DNA of 64,000 nt from Lactobacillus sp. ESL0701 (GTDB lineage Bacteria; Bacillota; Bacilli; Lactobacillales; Lactobacillaceae). The position numbers and the translations under genes were made by a program. A model generated the notes under the pieces. It made no database searches, had not been told where the DNA came from, and saw only the letters and a list, made by a program, of their open reading frames with translations. How positions within the stretch are numbered: the stretch's first letter is position 1; each line of letters starts with the position of its first letter. Positions 17,063 to 27,153 of this stretch are shown here, piece by piece. The DNA lies in assembly GCF_029433445.1 (NCBI RefSeq), contig NZ_JAQTIC010000006.1, positions 1 to 64,000 on the forward strand. The letters run 5' to 3'.

Positions 17063-17870
17063 TGCGCACAACTCCTTGGATAATTTGTTTCCTAAAAATA
17101 AAGTACAAAATCAAAATGGGCAAAACTGTCAACGTTGCTGCCGCTAGTTGCAGCTGCGTTTCACTCCCAGCATCCGAAGCAAACGTAGCTAACCCATTAT
17201 TTAGCAGCCGCATCGTGTCTTCATTAGTTACTAATAACGGCCACAAGAATGAGTTCCAACCCGAAATAAAACTAAGTAAGCCAACAGTAAACAACCCGCC
17301 CTTGGACATGGGCACCAAAATCTTCCAAATGTACTCCCAATCACTGGCGCCATCAATCATTGCCGCTTTATAAATTGTCTGCGAAATCGAACCAAAATAG
17401 CTCTGCAAATAATACATGTAAAAAATCGACGTCAAAAATGGCAGCACCAACCCAATATAAGTATTAAGCAGTCCTAAATGGGCAATTGTGTTGTAATTGG
17501 TAAAAATAATTGCTTCTCCCGGCACCATTAATAAAGAAAGCAGGACCATCTGCACGATTCCCTTACCCTTAAAGTGCAGATTGACCATCGCAAAGGCACC
17601 TAATAGCGAGTTGAACAAACTAACAATTGTCGTAATACTGGCAGTTAATACCGTATTAAAAAAGTAGCGGGCAAAAGGAGCTTGCGCGAAGACCTTAGCG
17701 TAATTGCTCCATTCAAAATGGTGCGGAATAAGAGTCGGCGGAATTGAGGTTGTCTCTTGAAAGCTCATTAATCCGCCTAAAAGCATATAAACAAACGGAA
17801 AGACTGTAATGACCGCGAAGATGAATAAAATAAGATAGCTGAATAAAACACCTAAACGTAGTTTTTTCAT
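17046..17870 (-). CDS. ABC importer permease (MalG/UgpE type)
   Basis: Inner subunit of a carbohydrate-type importer, 274 residues with six membrane segments. The ATPase-docking EAA loop is clear (YKAAMIDGASDWEYIWKIL). It begins right at the end of the other permease gene, with no gap between ORFs, so the two are coupled and form the heterodimeric channel. Confidence 0.92.
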   Translation of the reverse strand: MKKLRLGVLFSYLILFIFAVITVFPFVYMLLGGLMSFQETTSIPPTLIPHHFEWSNYAKVFAQAPFARYFFNTVLTASITTIVSLFNSLLGAFAMVNLHFKGKGIVQMVLLSLLMVPGEAIIFTNYNTIAHLGLLNTYIGLVLPFLTSIFYMYYLQSYFGSISQTIYKAAMIDGASDWEYIWKILVPMSKGGLFTVGLLSFISGWNSFLWPLLVTNEDTMRLLNNGLATFASDAGSETQLQLAAATLTVLPILILYFIFRKQIIQGVVRNDLKG

Positions 17871-18737
17871 TTAATTTTCTCCAATCTTCTTCATCATTTT
17901 GCGTTGCAAAAAAGTCGCTAGCAGAATAATTAAAAACAAAATAACTGTTGCCACCATTGCTACACCGGGTGTCCCAACGATTTGGAATTTGTTATAAATA
18001 TAGAACACTGCGGTTGTCGCGGAATTACCAACCCCAGCTTGCCCGTTGAATAAGGCATAGACCGAAGTATAAATTTTAAAGGCACCAATCACGTTCATTG
18101 TTAACAAGAAGGCAATTGTCGGCACTAACTCTGGCATTGTAATCCGCCAGAACTTATCCTTGCTGCTGGCACCGTACATCTCTGCAATTGTGTAGAAGTT
18201 CGGGTCAATATTGCGCAATGCCCCCATCAAAATAACAATATTAAAGGCTAGTGATGTCCAAATACCAAAGATAATAATCGTCGTCAGTGACATTGCTGGG
18301 TCATCAATCCAATTAGGTGCGGGTAAGTGCAAACTGCGCAGAACAAAGTTCAGCATCCCGTAGTCGCCGTTAAAGATATAACGAAACACAATCCCAATCG
18401 CAATCGTTGAGGTCACATACGGCATAAAGAAGGTTGTTTCAAAGAACGCCTTGTGCTTAACCTTGCTAAAAATAATCCACGCCAGCATGATCGAAATTGC
18501 CAAGCCCACTGGTACTGAAATGACAGCGTACAAAATAGTATTCTTAATAGCCAACCAAAATTCAGGATCATGAAAAAGATACTGATAATTGCTAAATCCA
18601 GCCCAAGATAGGTCAATCAGTGAGCCTTTTTGCAAGCTCATGCCGAAGGCCCGCAAAATCGGATAAATACTGAATAAGGTTACAAAAATAATTGTCGGCG
18701 CTAAGAACAGCCACGCCTTTTTTTGATTTGTCTTCAT
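17871..18737 (-). CDS. ABC importer permease (MalF/UgpA type)
   Basis: A 288-residue permease with six membrane segments and the EAA loop AEMYGASSKDKFWRITMPEL near the C-terminus. The start codon shares a base with the stop of the ATPase gene (TAATG). It pairs with the following permease to form the transmembrane channel. Length and topology match the MsmF/UgpA group, which lacks the long P2 loop of MalF. Confidence 0.92.
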   Translation of the reverse strand: MKTNQKKAWLFLAPTIIFVTLFSIYPILRAFGMSLQKGSLIDLSWAGFSNYQYLFHDPEFWLAIKNTILYAVISVPVGLAISIMLAWIIFSKVKHKAFFETTFFMPYVTSTIAIGIVFRYIFNGDYGMLNFVLRSLHLPAPNWIDDPAMSLTTIIIFGIWTSLAFNIVILMGALRNIDPNFYTIAEMYGASSKDKFWRITMPELVPTIAFLLTMNVIGAFKIYTSVYALFNGQAGVGNSATTAVFYIYNKFQIVGTPGVAMVATVILFLIILLATFLQRKMMKKIGEN

Positions 18738-19822
18738 TAGTACACGCGCTCTCCTTCAGGAGTAAAGAGAAAAATTCGGTCGAGCCGCAGCCCCAGTTTA
18801 ATCTGGTCACCTCGTCTTAATGGCGATTCCAAATTCACCAATGACCGCGCTTGAACATTATCATGAGTAAATTTCAAAATCCGCTCACGACCAATCAATT
18901 CAACATCATCGACCTGCGTTGTTATAATTCCATCTTCTTGAGGGACAATATTTTCCGGACGCACCGATAACGTATATTCCCCATCAGGCATTTCGCGCTT
19001 AAACCGCGATTGATCTAAATCTACCAGTTTAATTGTAAAATCGCTCGCCCGCAACTCATCGGCAATTTTAGTAACCTTAAAATTATCAATCACAGGATTA
19101 CCAACAAAATTAGCTACAAAATAATTATTCGGTTCTAAATAAAAATTCTGCCCCAAATCATCCTGCTGGATAAGCCCATCATTAAAGAGAATAATCTTAT
19201 CGCCAATTGACAAGGCTTCTTCTTGATCGTGGGTAACAAATAAGGTCGTAATTCCTACCGACTTAACCAATGAACGAATTTCTTCACGAATCTTTAGCCG
19301 CAAACGGGCATCAAGGTTGGATAAGGGCTCATCCATTAACAAAATCTGCGGCTCCTGCACCAATGCCCGGGCAATTGCCACCCGCTGCTGCTGTCCACCA
19401 GATAAATTACCCGGCTTTTGCTCAGCTAAGTCAGTGATCTGCGTCAATTCCATGTACTTGCGCGCAATCTGCTCGGCTTCCTTCTTGGACTTCTTATGTT
19501 TACCAACCACTAACGGGAACATCACGTTCTGCAAAACCGTCATATGCGGATATAAGGCATAGTTCTGAAAAACATAGCCAATGTGCCGATCTTTTGGCGC
19601 GGTCTTTACTACCGACTTGCCGTCAAACAAAATATCACCAGCAGATGGATTAAGTAGTCCTGCCAATATATTCAAAATAGTTGTTTTACCACAGCCTGAC
19701 GGCCCTAAAAGACAAACTAAATCTCCTCTCTTAACAGAAAAGCTAACGTCTTTAATGGCTTCATGCCCATTGTCGTAGACCTTTCTGAGATTTTTCACTT
19801 CAACGAATTTGTTATCATCCAT
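18737..19822 (-). CDS. ABC importer ATPase (MsmK/UgpC/MalK group)
   Basis: A 361-residue ATPase that powers the importer from the cytoplasmic side. Walker A GPSGCGKTT, signature LSGGQQQR, Walker B ILLMDEP and the switch His in FVTHDQEEA are all intact. A C-terminal regulatory OB-like domain (MOI/TOBE type) runs from about residue 235. It is the first gene of the operon. Its ribosome-binding site is weak (only GTGGTG upstream), unlike its neighbours. Because MsmK-type ATPases can serve several importers, the cargo cannot be told from this subunit. Confidence 0.93.
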   Translation of the reverse strand: MDDNKFVEVKNLRKVYDNGHEAIKDVSFSVKRGDLVCLLGPSGCGKTTILNILAGLLNPSAGDILFDGKSVVKTAPKDRHIGYVFQNYALYPHMTVLQNVMFPLVVGKHKKSKKEAEQIARKYMELTQITDLAEQKPGNLSGGQQQRVAIARALVQEPQILLMDEPLSNLDARLRLKIREEIRSLVKSVGITTLFVTHDQEEALSIGDKIILFNDGLIQQDDLGQNFYLEPNNYFVANFVGNPVIDNFKVTKIADELRASDFTIKLVDLDQSRFKREMPDGEYTLSVRPENIVPQEDGIITTQVDDVELIGRERILKFTHDNVQARSLVNLESPLRRGDQIKLGLRLDRIFLFTPEGERVY

Positions 19823-19882
19823 AAGTTCGCACCACTACATCTTGTATTACCTGTTTATTTTCCTCCCTAATTTTAAGATAAA

Positions 19883-19898
19883 TTGTGTTACAGCACAA
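19883..19898. promoter_or_regulatory. Inverted repeat upstream of the ABC-importer operon
   Basis: TTGTG-N6-CACAA lies 60 bases before the ATPase start, in the otherwise gene-free stretch 19823-20041. It may be an operator for a regulator not in this window. Short, so it could be chance. Confidence 0.3.
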
Positions 19899-20041
19899 CT
19901 ATCTTTTTCTAATAAAAATTCGTAATTTATTAAAAGTAAGTTGATTTTTAAAGCTAATATTCGCTTTTGCTTCTTAAATAGTTAATTATTTGCTTAAAAT
20001 ATGATTTATTGTTTCTATTTAGTTATTAAACTGAACAAAAC

Positions 20042-20073
20042 AAAAAGGCGGTAATTCTTACTACCACCTTTTT
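20042..20073. terminator. Terminator at the distal end of the CRISPR array
   Basis: The stem AAAAAGGCGGTA / TACTACCACCTTTTT has a 5-base loop and T runs on both sides. It lies about 115 bases beyond the last (degenerate) repeat in the direction of crRNA transcription, so it probably ends the precursor crRNA. The remaining bases to 20186 are AT-rich, with one perfect 14-bp palindrome (CGGTTAATTAACCG, 20095-20108) of unknown role. Confidence 0.7.
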
Positions 20074-20186
20074 GGATCACCATTATTTCAAAACCGGTTA
20101 ATTAACCGAATATTAATTAAAAATTTTATTCCTTTGCTTGACTAAAAATCTAGCTTAGTAAACCGATAAATACAAGTTAGGGAAAA

Positions 20187-23100
20187 ATTAGTGCTCTCAT
20201 TGATCTAACAATCATCTAAAACTGGTTAATTGTCCATCTAAACGCAGCTCTTGTTCTAATCATCATTGATCTAACAATCATCTAAAACGTCTTTAGGTAT
20301 CGGCATGAATTACATTGGGTTTTAATCATCATTGATCTAACAATCATCTAAAACAAACCGTGGGGACAAGCACGGTAAGCAGCAGTTCTAATCATCATTG
20401 ATCTAACAATCATCTAAAACACTAGTATTGAACTCTTCCCAGTTGTACCAGTTCTAATCATCATTGATCTAACAATCATCTAAAACAACTTTGCAGAAAA
20501 CTTTTTACACTCAAGCGTTCTAATCATCATTGATCTAACAATCATCTAAAACATTTAGGAAAATGCTCTGTTGGATTAACACGTTCTAATCATCATTGAT
20601 CTAACAATCATCTAAAACTCGCTTCTTTGAATATGATTAATTCGAAAAGTTCTAATCATCATTGATCTAACAATCATCTAAAACTAACCTGCTTGCGCCA
20701 TGAACTCCTTGATCGTTCTAATCATCATTGATCTAACAATCATCTAAAACTATACCGTTATTAGTCCCTACTGTTGTTGTGTTCTAATCATCATTGATCT
20801 AACAATCATCTAAAACACTCATCTGGGTCTTCTGACCCGTCAACAGGTTCTAATCATCATTGATCTAACAATCATCTAAAACAAGACGGTTATGATGGCG
20901 AGTACATTTACAGTTCTAATCATCATTGATCTAACAATCATCTAAAACTAATTACTGCTTGTAATTCTTCAACCGTGTGTTCTAATCATCATTGATCTAA
21001 CAATCATCTAAAACTACTACTGAGGCTTGGGTTAGTAATATTATGTTCTAATCATCATTGATCTAACAATCATCTAAAACAGCGCAACAAGTGGAACTGA
21101 TAAAATTACGGTTCTAATCATCATTGATCTAACAATCATCTAAAACGCATAAATATTTTTGCTAATTTTGACAATCGTTCTAATCATCATTGATCTAACA
21201 ATCATCTAAAACATATCGTCTTGGTTATTACTTATAATCCCAGTTCTAATCATCATTGATCTAACAATCATCTAAAACATAAAAAGGGGGATTATTTGGT
21301 CAATCCAGGTTCTAATCATCATTGATCTAACAATCATCTAAAACCTTGGTGTCATTGGCATATTGCATGTACCTGTTCTAATCATCATTGATCTAACAAT
21401 CATCTAAAACTTATCTAAAATGAAATCTGTTGTAAGTTGAGTTCTAATCATCATTGATCTAACAATCATCTAAAACAAGGATCATCATGCTGTGGACATC
21501 GAAAACGTTCTAATCATCATTGATCTAACAATCATCTAAAACGCATTTACTGACAATGCAGACATTAAGAATGTTCTAATCATCATTGATCTAACAATCA
21601 TCTAAAACGGCATCGGCGCTTGTTTAGTTTTAGAAAAGGTTCTAATCATCATTGATCTAACAATCATCTAAAACAAGAAAAAGAAAACAAAAGACACTCG
21701 TTTTGTTCTAATCATCATTGATCTAACAATCATCTAAAACAACAAATAAGCAAAAATACCGTATCCCCATGTTCTAATCATCATTGATCTAACAATCATC
21801 TAAAACGAGGGTTATGGTATTAAAGTTGGTAAAGTTGTTCTAATCATCATTGATCTAACAATCATCTAAAACCGTGAAACATATACGTGGTCACGTTACA
21901 CAGTTCTAATCATCATTGATCTAACAATCATCTAAAACTTATCATATCTGGTAAAGCAATACCAAAAGGTTCTAATCATCATTGATCTAACAATCATCTA
22001 AAACTAGCAGGCAAGGTCATCTCGCCGGTTAGGAGTTCTAATCATCATTGATCTAACAATCATCTAAAACTTTTGTGCTTGCATTCTATCTACCATGTGA
22101 GTTCTAATCATCATTGATCTAACAATCATCTAAAACGACTCATTGATTGCACTCATTAAAGTATTAGTTCTAATCATCATTGATCTAACAATCATCTAAA
22201 ACGTATAGTGCTACTGGCCGACTAAACGGGTAGTTCTAATCATCATTGATCTAACAATCATCTAAAACTACTTACATGTCTGATGTATTGCAACCAACGT
22301 TCTAATCATCATTGATCTAACAATCATCTAAAACAATGCCGACGTATTTGCTGATAAAAATAGTGTTCTAATCATCATTGATCTAACAATCATCTAAAAC
22401 TTAACCAAATTCCCTCGTTTTTCGTCCGCAGTTCTAATCATCATTGATCTAACAATCATCTAAAACTCGGTCATTGGTGTATGCCATCGAATCAAGGTTC
22501 TAATCATCATTGATCTAACAATCATCTAAAACTGAAAAAAGAGTTACAAGCTACTATATACAGTTCTAATCATCATTGATCTAACAATCATCTAAAACTG
22601 TATGATAAGTACATGACTGCTAGTAAAAGTTCTAATCATCATTGATCTAACAATCATCTAAAACCGGAAGCAGGTAATTATCGTGCAGAAGCTAGTTCTA
22701 ATCATCATTGATCTAACAATCATCTAAAACCAAGTTCTGTGGTTAGATTAGTATGTAATTGTTCTAATCATCATTGATCTAACAATCATCTAAAACATGC
22801 CATTATTTTTCTCCTTTACTAAAACGGTTCTAATCATCATTGATCTAACAATCATCTAAAACCGCCAACTGCTACATCTTCTTGCAGTGCAAGTTCTAAT
22901 CATCATTGATCTAACAATCATCTAAAACTTACTTTTGATTGATACCCAACCTGTTGCAGTTCTAATCATCATTGATCTAACAATCATCTAAAACTGACTT
23001 CACTATAAGTATATCACATGGTAGGTTCTAATCATCATTGATCTAACAATCATCTAAAACTCATGCTAGACTTACCAAAATATGCAGTTAGTTCTAATCA

Positions 23101-25041
23101 TCATTGATCTAACAATCATCTAAAACATCAATAAATTTATTGTTATTAATCTTTTCGTTCTAATCATCATTGATCTAACAATCATCTAAAACAAAATATT
23201 GTCTAAGGAAATTAAGGTACCAGTTCTAATCATCATTGATCTAACAATCATCTAAAACCATCTTTAGCTTCTAACAGGTTACCACCCCGTTCTAATCATC
23301 ATTGATCTAACAATCATCTAAAACTAAGTATACTTTTCCTAATTACTTAATTAAGTTCTAATCATCATTGATCTAACAATCATCTAAAACTCAGTGCAAT
23401 TTATTTTTTAAAGCGTGACGAGTTCTAATCATCATTGATCTAACAATCATCTAAAACTCAAGCTCGCGAAAGAATTGCATCGAATTAGTTCTAATCATCA
23501 TTGATCTAACAATCATCTAAAACTGGTAATTGAACCATAATTAATCCTCGCTTGTTCTAATCATCATTGATCTAACAATCATCTAAAACTCTAAGTGGTC
23601 AATATTGAAATTAAAACTAGTTCTAATCATCATTGATCTAACAATCATCTAAAACAATCGTGCTGGCTCGTTGTCATTCTCTTTTGTTCTAATCATCATT
23701 GATCTAACAATCATCTAAAACATCTTTAGTTTCTAAAACCGTGCTACCTGTGTTCTAATCATCATTGATCTAACAATCATCTAAAACATTATCTTTACCT
23801 GCTATACCTCTAACTAAGTTCTAATCATCATTGATCTAACAATCATCTAAAACTTGATGATGGGGTTTTCAACATAAAGACTTGTTCTAATCATCATTGA
23901 TCTAACAATCATCTAAAACAATCTACATTTTTCTAAAGACTTTACGTCAGTTCTAATCATCATTGATCTAACAATCATCTAAAACTTGTATTAATAAGTT
24001 CAAGCACGTTAAAAAGTTCTAATCATCATTGATCTAACAATCATCTAAAACGGGAAGCCAACAGTAGCTACTCTTAATGTAGTTCTAATCATCATTGATC
24101 TAACAATCATCTAAAACAACAAGATCGGGTACCGCAGATATTGCACGGTTCTAATCATCATTGATCTAACAATCATCTAAAACATTTTTTATATCGAAAC
24201 TGGTGACCACAATGTTCTAATCATCATTGATCTAACAATCATCTAAAACTTATGAAACACCACTTGGTGCAATAAGTGCGTTCTAATCATCATTGATCTA
24301 ACAATCATCTAAAACAATCATATAAAGAACGTGTATAATTTCACCGTTCTAATCATCATTGATCTAACAATCATCTAAAACGAATCGGTAAAAGCGTTAA
24401 ATTCATTCAAGGTTCTAATCATCATTGATCTAACAATCATCTAAAACGCAGCTTCGTTATTCATTAATCGGCGCTGAGTTCTAATCATCATTGATCTAAC
24501 AATCATCTAAAACAATTACGCTGGCGTCGTTTGCTGACGGATAGTTCTAATCATCATTGATCTAACAATCATCTAAAACAGACAATTGATGATTCTAAAC
24601 AAATTGATAGTTCTAATCATCATTGATCTAACAATCATCTAAAACAACGCAGTTTCCATATTGTCAGACTCTTTGGTTCTAATCATCATTGATCTAACAA
24701 TCATCTAAAACAAAGATTAGTAAAGATGAGTGGCGAAAGCGGTTCTAATCATCATTGATCTAACAATCATCTAAAACTCATTCTTGATGAATTAATCAGC
24801 AAGTTAAGTTCTAATCATCATTGATCTAACAATCATCTAAAACAATAAGCAAACTTATTATGCAGTAGCCACAGTTCTAATCATCATTGATCTAACAATC
24901 ATCTAAAACTTGATAAATGCGCTAAATAATCAGCGACAGGTTCTAATCATCATTGATCTAACAATCATCTAAAACTCACTTACTACACCAGCTTTTATAA
25001 CTGTCGTTCTAATCATCATTGATCTAACAATCATCTAAAAC
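20187..25041 (-). CRISPR. Type II-A CRISPR array, 74 repeats and 73 spacers
   Basis: Counted directly: 36-base repeats at a 66-base period. All spacers are 30 bases except one of 31 (23391-23421). The crRNA-sense repeat begins GTTTTAGATGATTG and ends GATGATTAGAAC. The repeat at 20187-20222 differs at eight of its first ten plus-strand bases and the one at 20319-20354 has one change; the others I read are identical. The degenerate repeat marks the trailer end, so the leader is at the csn2 side (25042-25073) and transcription runs leftward. That leader is short and AT-rich, with a TATAAT at 25067-25072 but no good -35. No spacer was seen twice. Confidence 0.98.
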
Positions 25042-25073
25042 CGATATTTTATAATATAGTTTTAATATTATAG

Positions 25074-25742
25074 CTAGTACCAATCGATTAGATCCTTATC
25101 AATATAATAAAATTGCACATTTTTAGGAACAATCAGTAAATCAGGAGATGTAAATTCTATTAAAATCAAAGGTATATTTACTTGTTTAACAAGTTCATAT
25201 AATTCTTGCATTTTCTGTTCATCTAGGTAATGAGCTACATTACATATCACAGGAATTGTTTTTATATTACAAATTTGATGTATCTTTAGAACTGTTTCAA
25301 TTATAGCATATGGTTCCAACTTAATCTTTGAGTCTAGATGTAATTCTGTCATTTTTATTAGCTTCTTCAAGTCTTCATCAAAATTGATATCTAATGGCAA
25401 ATCTTCTAATAGTAGTGAATCCTGCAAAACTGTTTCCAAATTATTAAAAGCCACAAAAATTTTATTACGATTATCTTCGTCAAGATTCGTAATATAGCTT
25501 TTTTCAATGTGAAGCATGTACTTTTTAGTAACATCACCACTAAGCAAAACATCTCCAACAAAGTCAAATACTTTTTCCAATTCCAATGATTGATAGCTAT
25601 CGTCAGTACAAATTAGCATTTTTTTGTTACCCTGAAAGCTTTGAATTAAGTCTTGAAATACTATTGGACTTTGTGTTGCTAAAATGGTTAAACCGTTATC
25701 TTTAAAAGTCCATTTTTTATGAGTCAAATAAGACAAAATCAT
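25074..25742 (-). CDS. csn2: Type II-A adaptation protein Csn2
   Basis: A 222-residue Csn2 of the short form, a ring-forming DNA-end-binding protein needed with Cas1-Cas2 and Cas9 for spacer uptake. The match rests on size, on typical segments (MILSYLTHKKWTF; IETVLKIHQI; KNVQFYYIDKD), and on position: last cas gene, directly before the array. Its start overlaps the cas2 stop by four bases (ATGA). The gene's end is only 32 bases from the first repeat, so any longer leader or promoter must lie within csn2. Confidence 0.93.
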   Translation of the reverse strand: MILSYLTHKKWTFKDNGLTILATQSPIVFQDLIQSFQGNKKMLICTDDSYQSLELEKVFDFVGDVLLSGDVTKKYMLHIEKSYITNLDEDNRNKIFVAFNNLETVLQDSLLLEDLPLDINFDEDLKKLIKMTELHLDSKIKLEPYAIIETVLKIHQICNIKTIPVICNVAHYLDEQKMQELYELVKQVNIPLILIEFTSPDLLIVPKNVQFYYIDKDLIDWY

Positions 25743-26044
25743 AAAATCACCGTCCGATCAGATGTATTACGCACATCATCAATTGGATTACCAACTAAAA
25801 AATGCATTTCATTATATTGTTTCTCTGTTACCATCAATGATTGTACCACTCCACCTTGCGGCAAAAACTTCTTAACCCTATTTTCCAAAAATTTTGCCGT
25901 CTGTCTCGTAACGCAAACTCTAGCATAAACTGAATATTGAATCATTAAAAAGCCTTCATTAATTAGCTTTTTACGAAACTGGCGATATTCCTTACGTTCT
26001 TGTGCTGTCTCTGTTGGTAAGTCAAACATTATCATTAAGCGCAT
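25739..26044 (-). CDS. cas2: CRISPR-associated endoribonuclease-like Cas2
   Basis: A 101-residue Cas2 dimer subunit of the spacer integrase. It opens with the typical MRLMIMFDLPTET beta strand containing the conserved Asp. I prefer the ATG at 26042-26044, with GAGGT 8 bases upstream, over an ATG five codons earlier that falls within that site. The start lies inside the end of cas1 (23-base overlap) and the stop overlaps csn2 by four bases, so cas1-cas2-csn2 are tightly coupled. Confidence 0.95.
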   Translation of the reverse strand: MRLMIMFDLPTETAQERKEYRQFRKKLINEGFLMIQYSVYARVCVTRQTAKFLENRVKKFLPQGGVVQSLMVTEKQYNEMHFLVGNPIDDVRNTSDRTVIL

Positions 26045-26933
26045 TATTCGGTACCTCATTTGTCATATTCATCTCCATTTCAGGAATATCTTTATTTTCT
26101 TCACTAAGATAATGCAAACATTCACGTGTATAATCGGAAATTGCATTTGTTAATAAAGTTTTTTTGCCCTTAAATTTAATTTCTAGACTTAATAATTCAA
26201 CTAAACCATATTTAATATCTGGCGTTAATTCTTTAATTTTTTCATGAGCTTTCACCCAATAATCAACAAATGGTCGAAAAGGCTCCATTAGATCAGAAGC
26301 TAAATTAAACTGATTTACTTCAGAACAATGATGTATACCTAAATACGACAAATAGCCATTAACTGCAATTTCACGATTAAAACTTGATAACAAAATTGCA
26401 TAGCCATAATCTAGTGCTGCATTAACTGCACTTGTATCACGTCGAATAAACTTCTGCCCAAACAAAATCATAAAATATCTGCGTGCCGCAATTGCCTCAC
26501 GATTAGTCACGTCATCGATTTCTAACTTATCTAGCTCAGACTTTACATTTGTCGAATCTAAGCCAAAATTATCTAATACTGCAATTTGATTTGTTATTTT
26601 TTGATTAATAACTTTGGTCCATAAAACTTGTTTACGTTGACTCTCCCACTTAAATTGCTGATTCAATTTAGCTAAATTGCGTGATCCTGGATAATAATCC
26701 ATAGTTTCTGTCACAGGATTATCCTTTTCATCAACAAAAATTATTTTTGTTTGATTCTGTGCTAATTTACTAATTAACGCACTTGTAATCACAGCTTGTG
26801 TTGTTGATACAAGCAATAAATTAATATCTTCAATTGGAACCTGATTAATACCATCACGCGTTTGCACAATCATCATATTCATCGAATACGTAAGTTTAGC
26901 ATGTTGCGTTATAATAACTGAACGCCAACCCAT
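26022..26933 (-). CDS. cas1: CRISPR integrase Cas1 (type II)
   Basis: A 303-residue Cas1 that inserts new spacers at the leader end. Type II features are visible, including the opening GWRSVIITQHAKLTY and the C-terminal segment LGIHHCSEVNQFNLASDLMEPFRP that carries the conserved metal-site His and acidic residues. GGAG precedes the ATG. The start is 50 bases from the oppositely directed tracrRNA start, and their control regions overlap. A hairpin (27114-27150) separates it from cas9, so cas1-cas2-csn2 may have their own promoter in the gap. Confidence 0.96.
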   Translation of the reverse strand: MGWRSVIITQHAKLTYSMNMMIVQTRDGINQVPIEDINLLLVSTTQAVITSALISKLAQNQTKIIFVDEKDNPVTETMDYYPGSRNLAKLNQQFKWESQRKQVLWTKVINQKITNQIAVLDNFGLDSTNVKSELDKLEIDDVTNREAIAARRYFMILFGQKFIRRDTSAVNAALDYGYAILLSSFNREIAVNGYLSYLGIHHCSEVNQFNLASDLMEPFRPFVDYWVKAHEKIKELTPDIKYGLVELLSLEIKFKGKKTLLTNAISDYTRECLHYLSEENKDIPEMEMNMTNEVPNNALNDNV

Positions 26934-26944
26934 ATCTTTTCTCC

Positions 26945-26972
26945 TTGTTTATTTATTAAAATATGTTACACT
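26945..26972 (+). promoter_or_regulatory. Promoter of the tracrRNA
   Basis: On the plus strand, TTGTTT (26945-26950), a 16-base spacer and TACACT (26967-26972) with an extended -10 TG. The expected start is near 26979, exactly where a hairpin begins. The -35 lies within the upstream region of cas1 on the other strand. Confidence 0.5.
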
Positions 26973-26978
26973 TAATTT

Positions 26979-27103
26979 ATCGGGTAGCTCCCGATAGGAT
27001 TTCTAATCCTCATTGATCTAACAATCAGATTTAAAATCAAACAATGCATCTTTAGATGCGGAGTTTCAACACCTGTCCCTTACCCTATGGCTGGGACTTT
27101 TTT
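26979..27103 (+). ncRNA. tracrRNA
   Basis: Guide-RNA partner for Cas9. From 27000 to 27038 it carries an anti-repeat that matches the plus-strand repeat: about 27 of the first 28 bases agree after the first base, then an internal bulge and a short lower stem ending TTAAAATC. That gives the usual upper stem, bulge and lower stem with crRNA. Next comes the nexus hairpin GCATC-TTTA-GATGC (27046-27059), then a terminator stem GTCCC/GGGAC (27075-27097) and six T. It is transcribed opposite to all cas genes. The 5' end has a perfect hairpin (26979-26995). The start is predicted from the promoter. Confidence 0.92.
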
Positions 27104-27113
27104 ATTGCTTAAA

Positions 27114-27150
27114 ATAATAACGAACCGGATTTCTTCGGCTCGTTATTTTG
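27114..27150. terminator. Hairpin between tracrRNA and cas9 ends
   Basis: The stem AATAACGA-A-CCG / CGG-C-TCGTTATT with one mismatch lies between the convergent 3' ends of tracrRNA and cas9. It is probably the cas9 terminator; its T run is moderate on either strand. Confidence 0.7.
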
Positions 27151-27153
27151 CTT

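Noticed and set aside
20187-25041. Crosswise self-targeting of spacers to this window
   Set aside because: No spacer was recognised as matching a gene of the window by eye; a proper search was not possible, so this is only weak evidence of absence.
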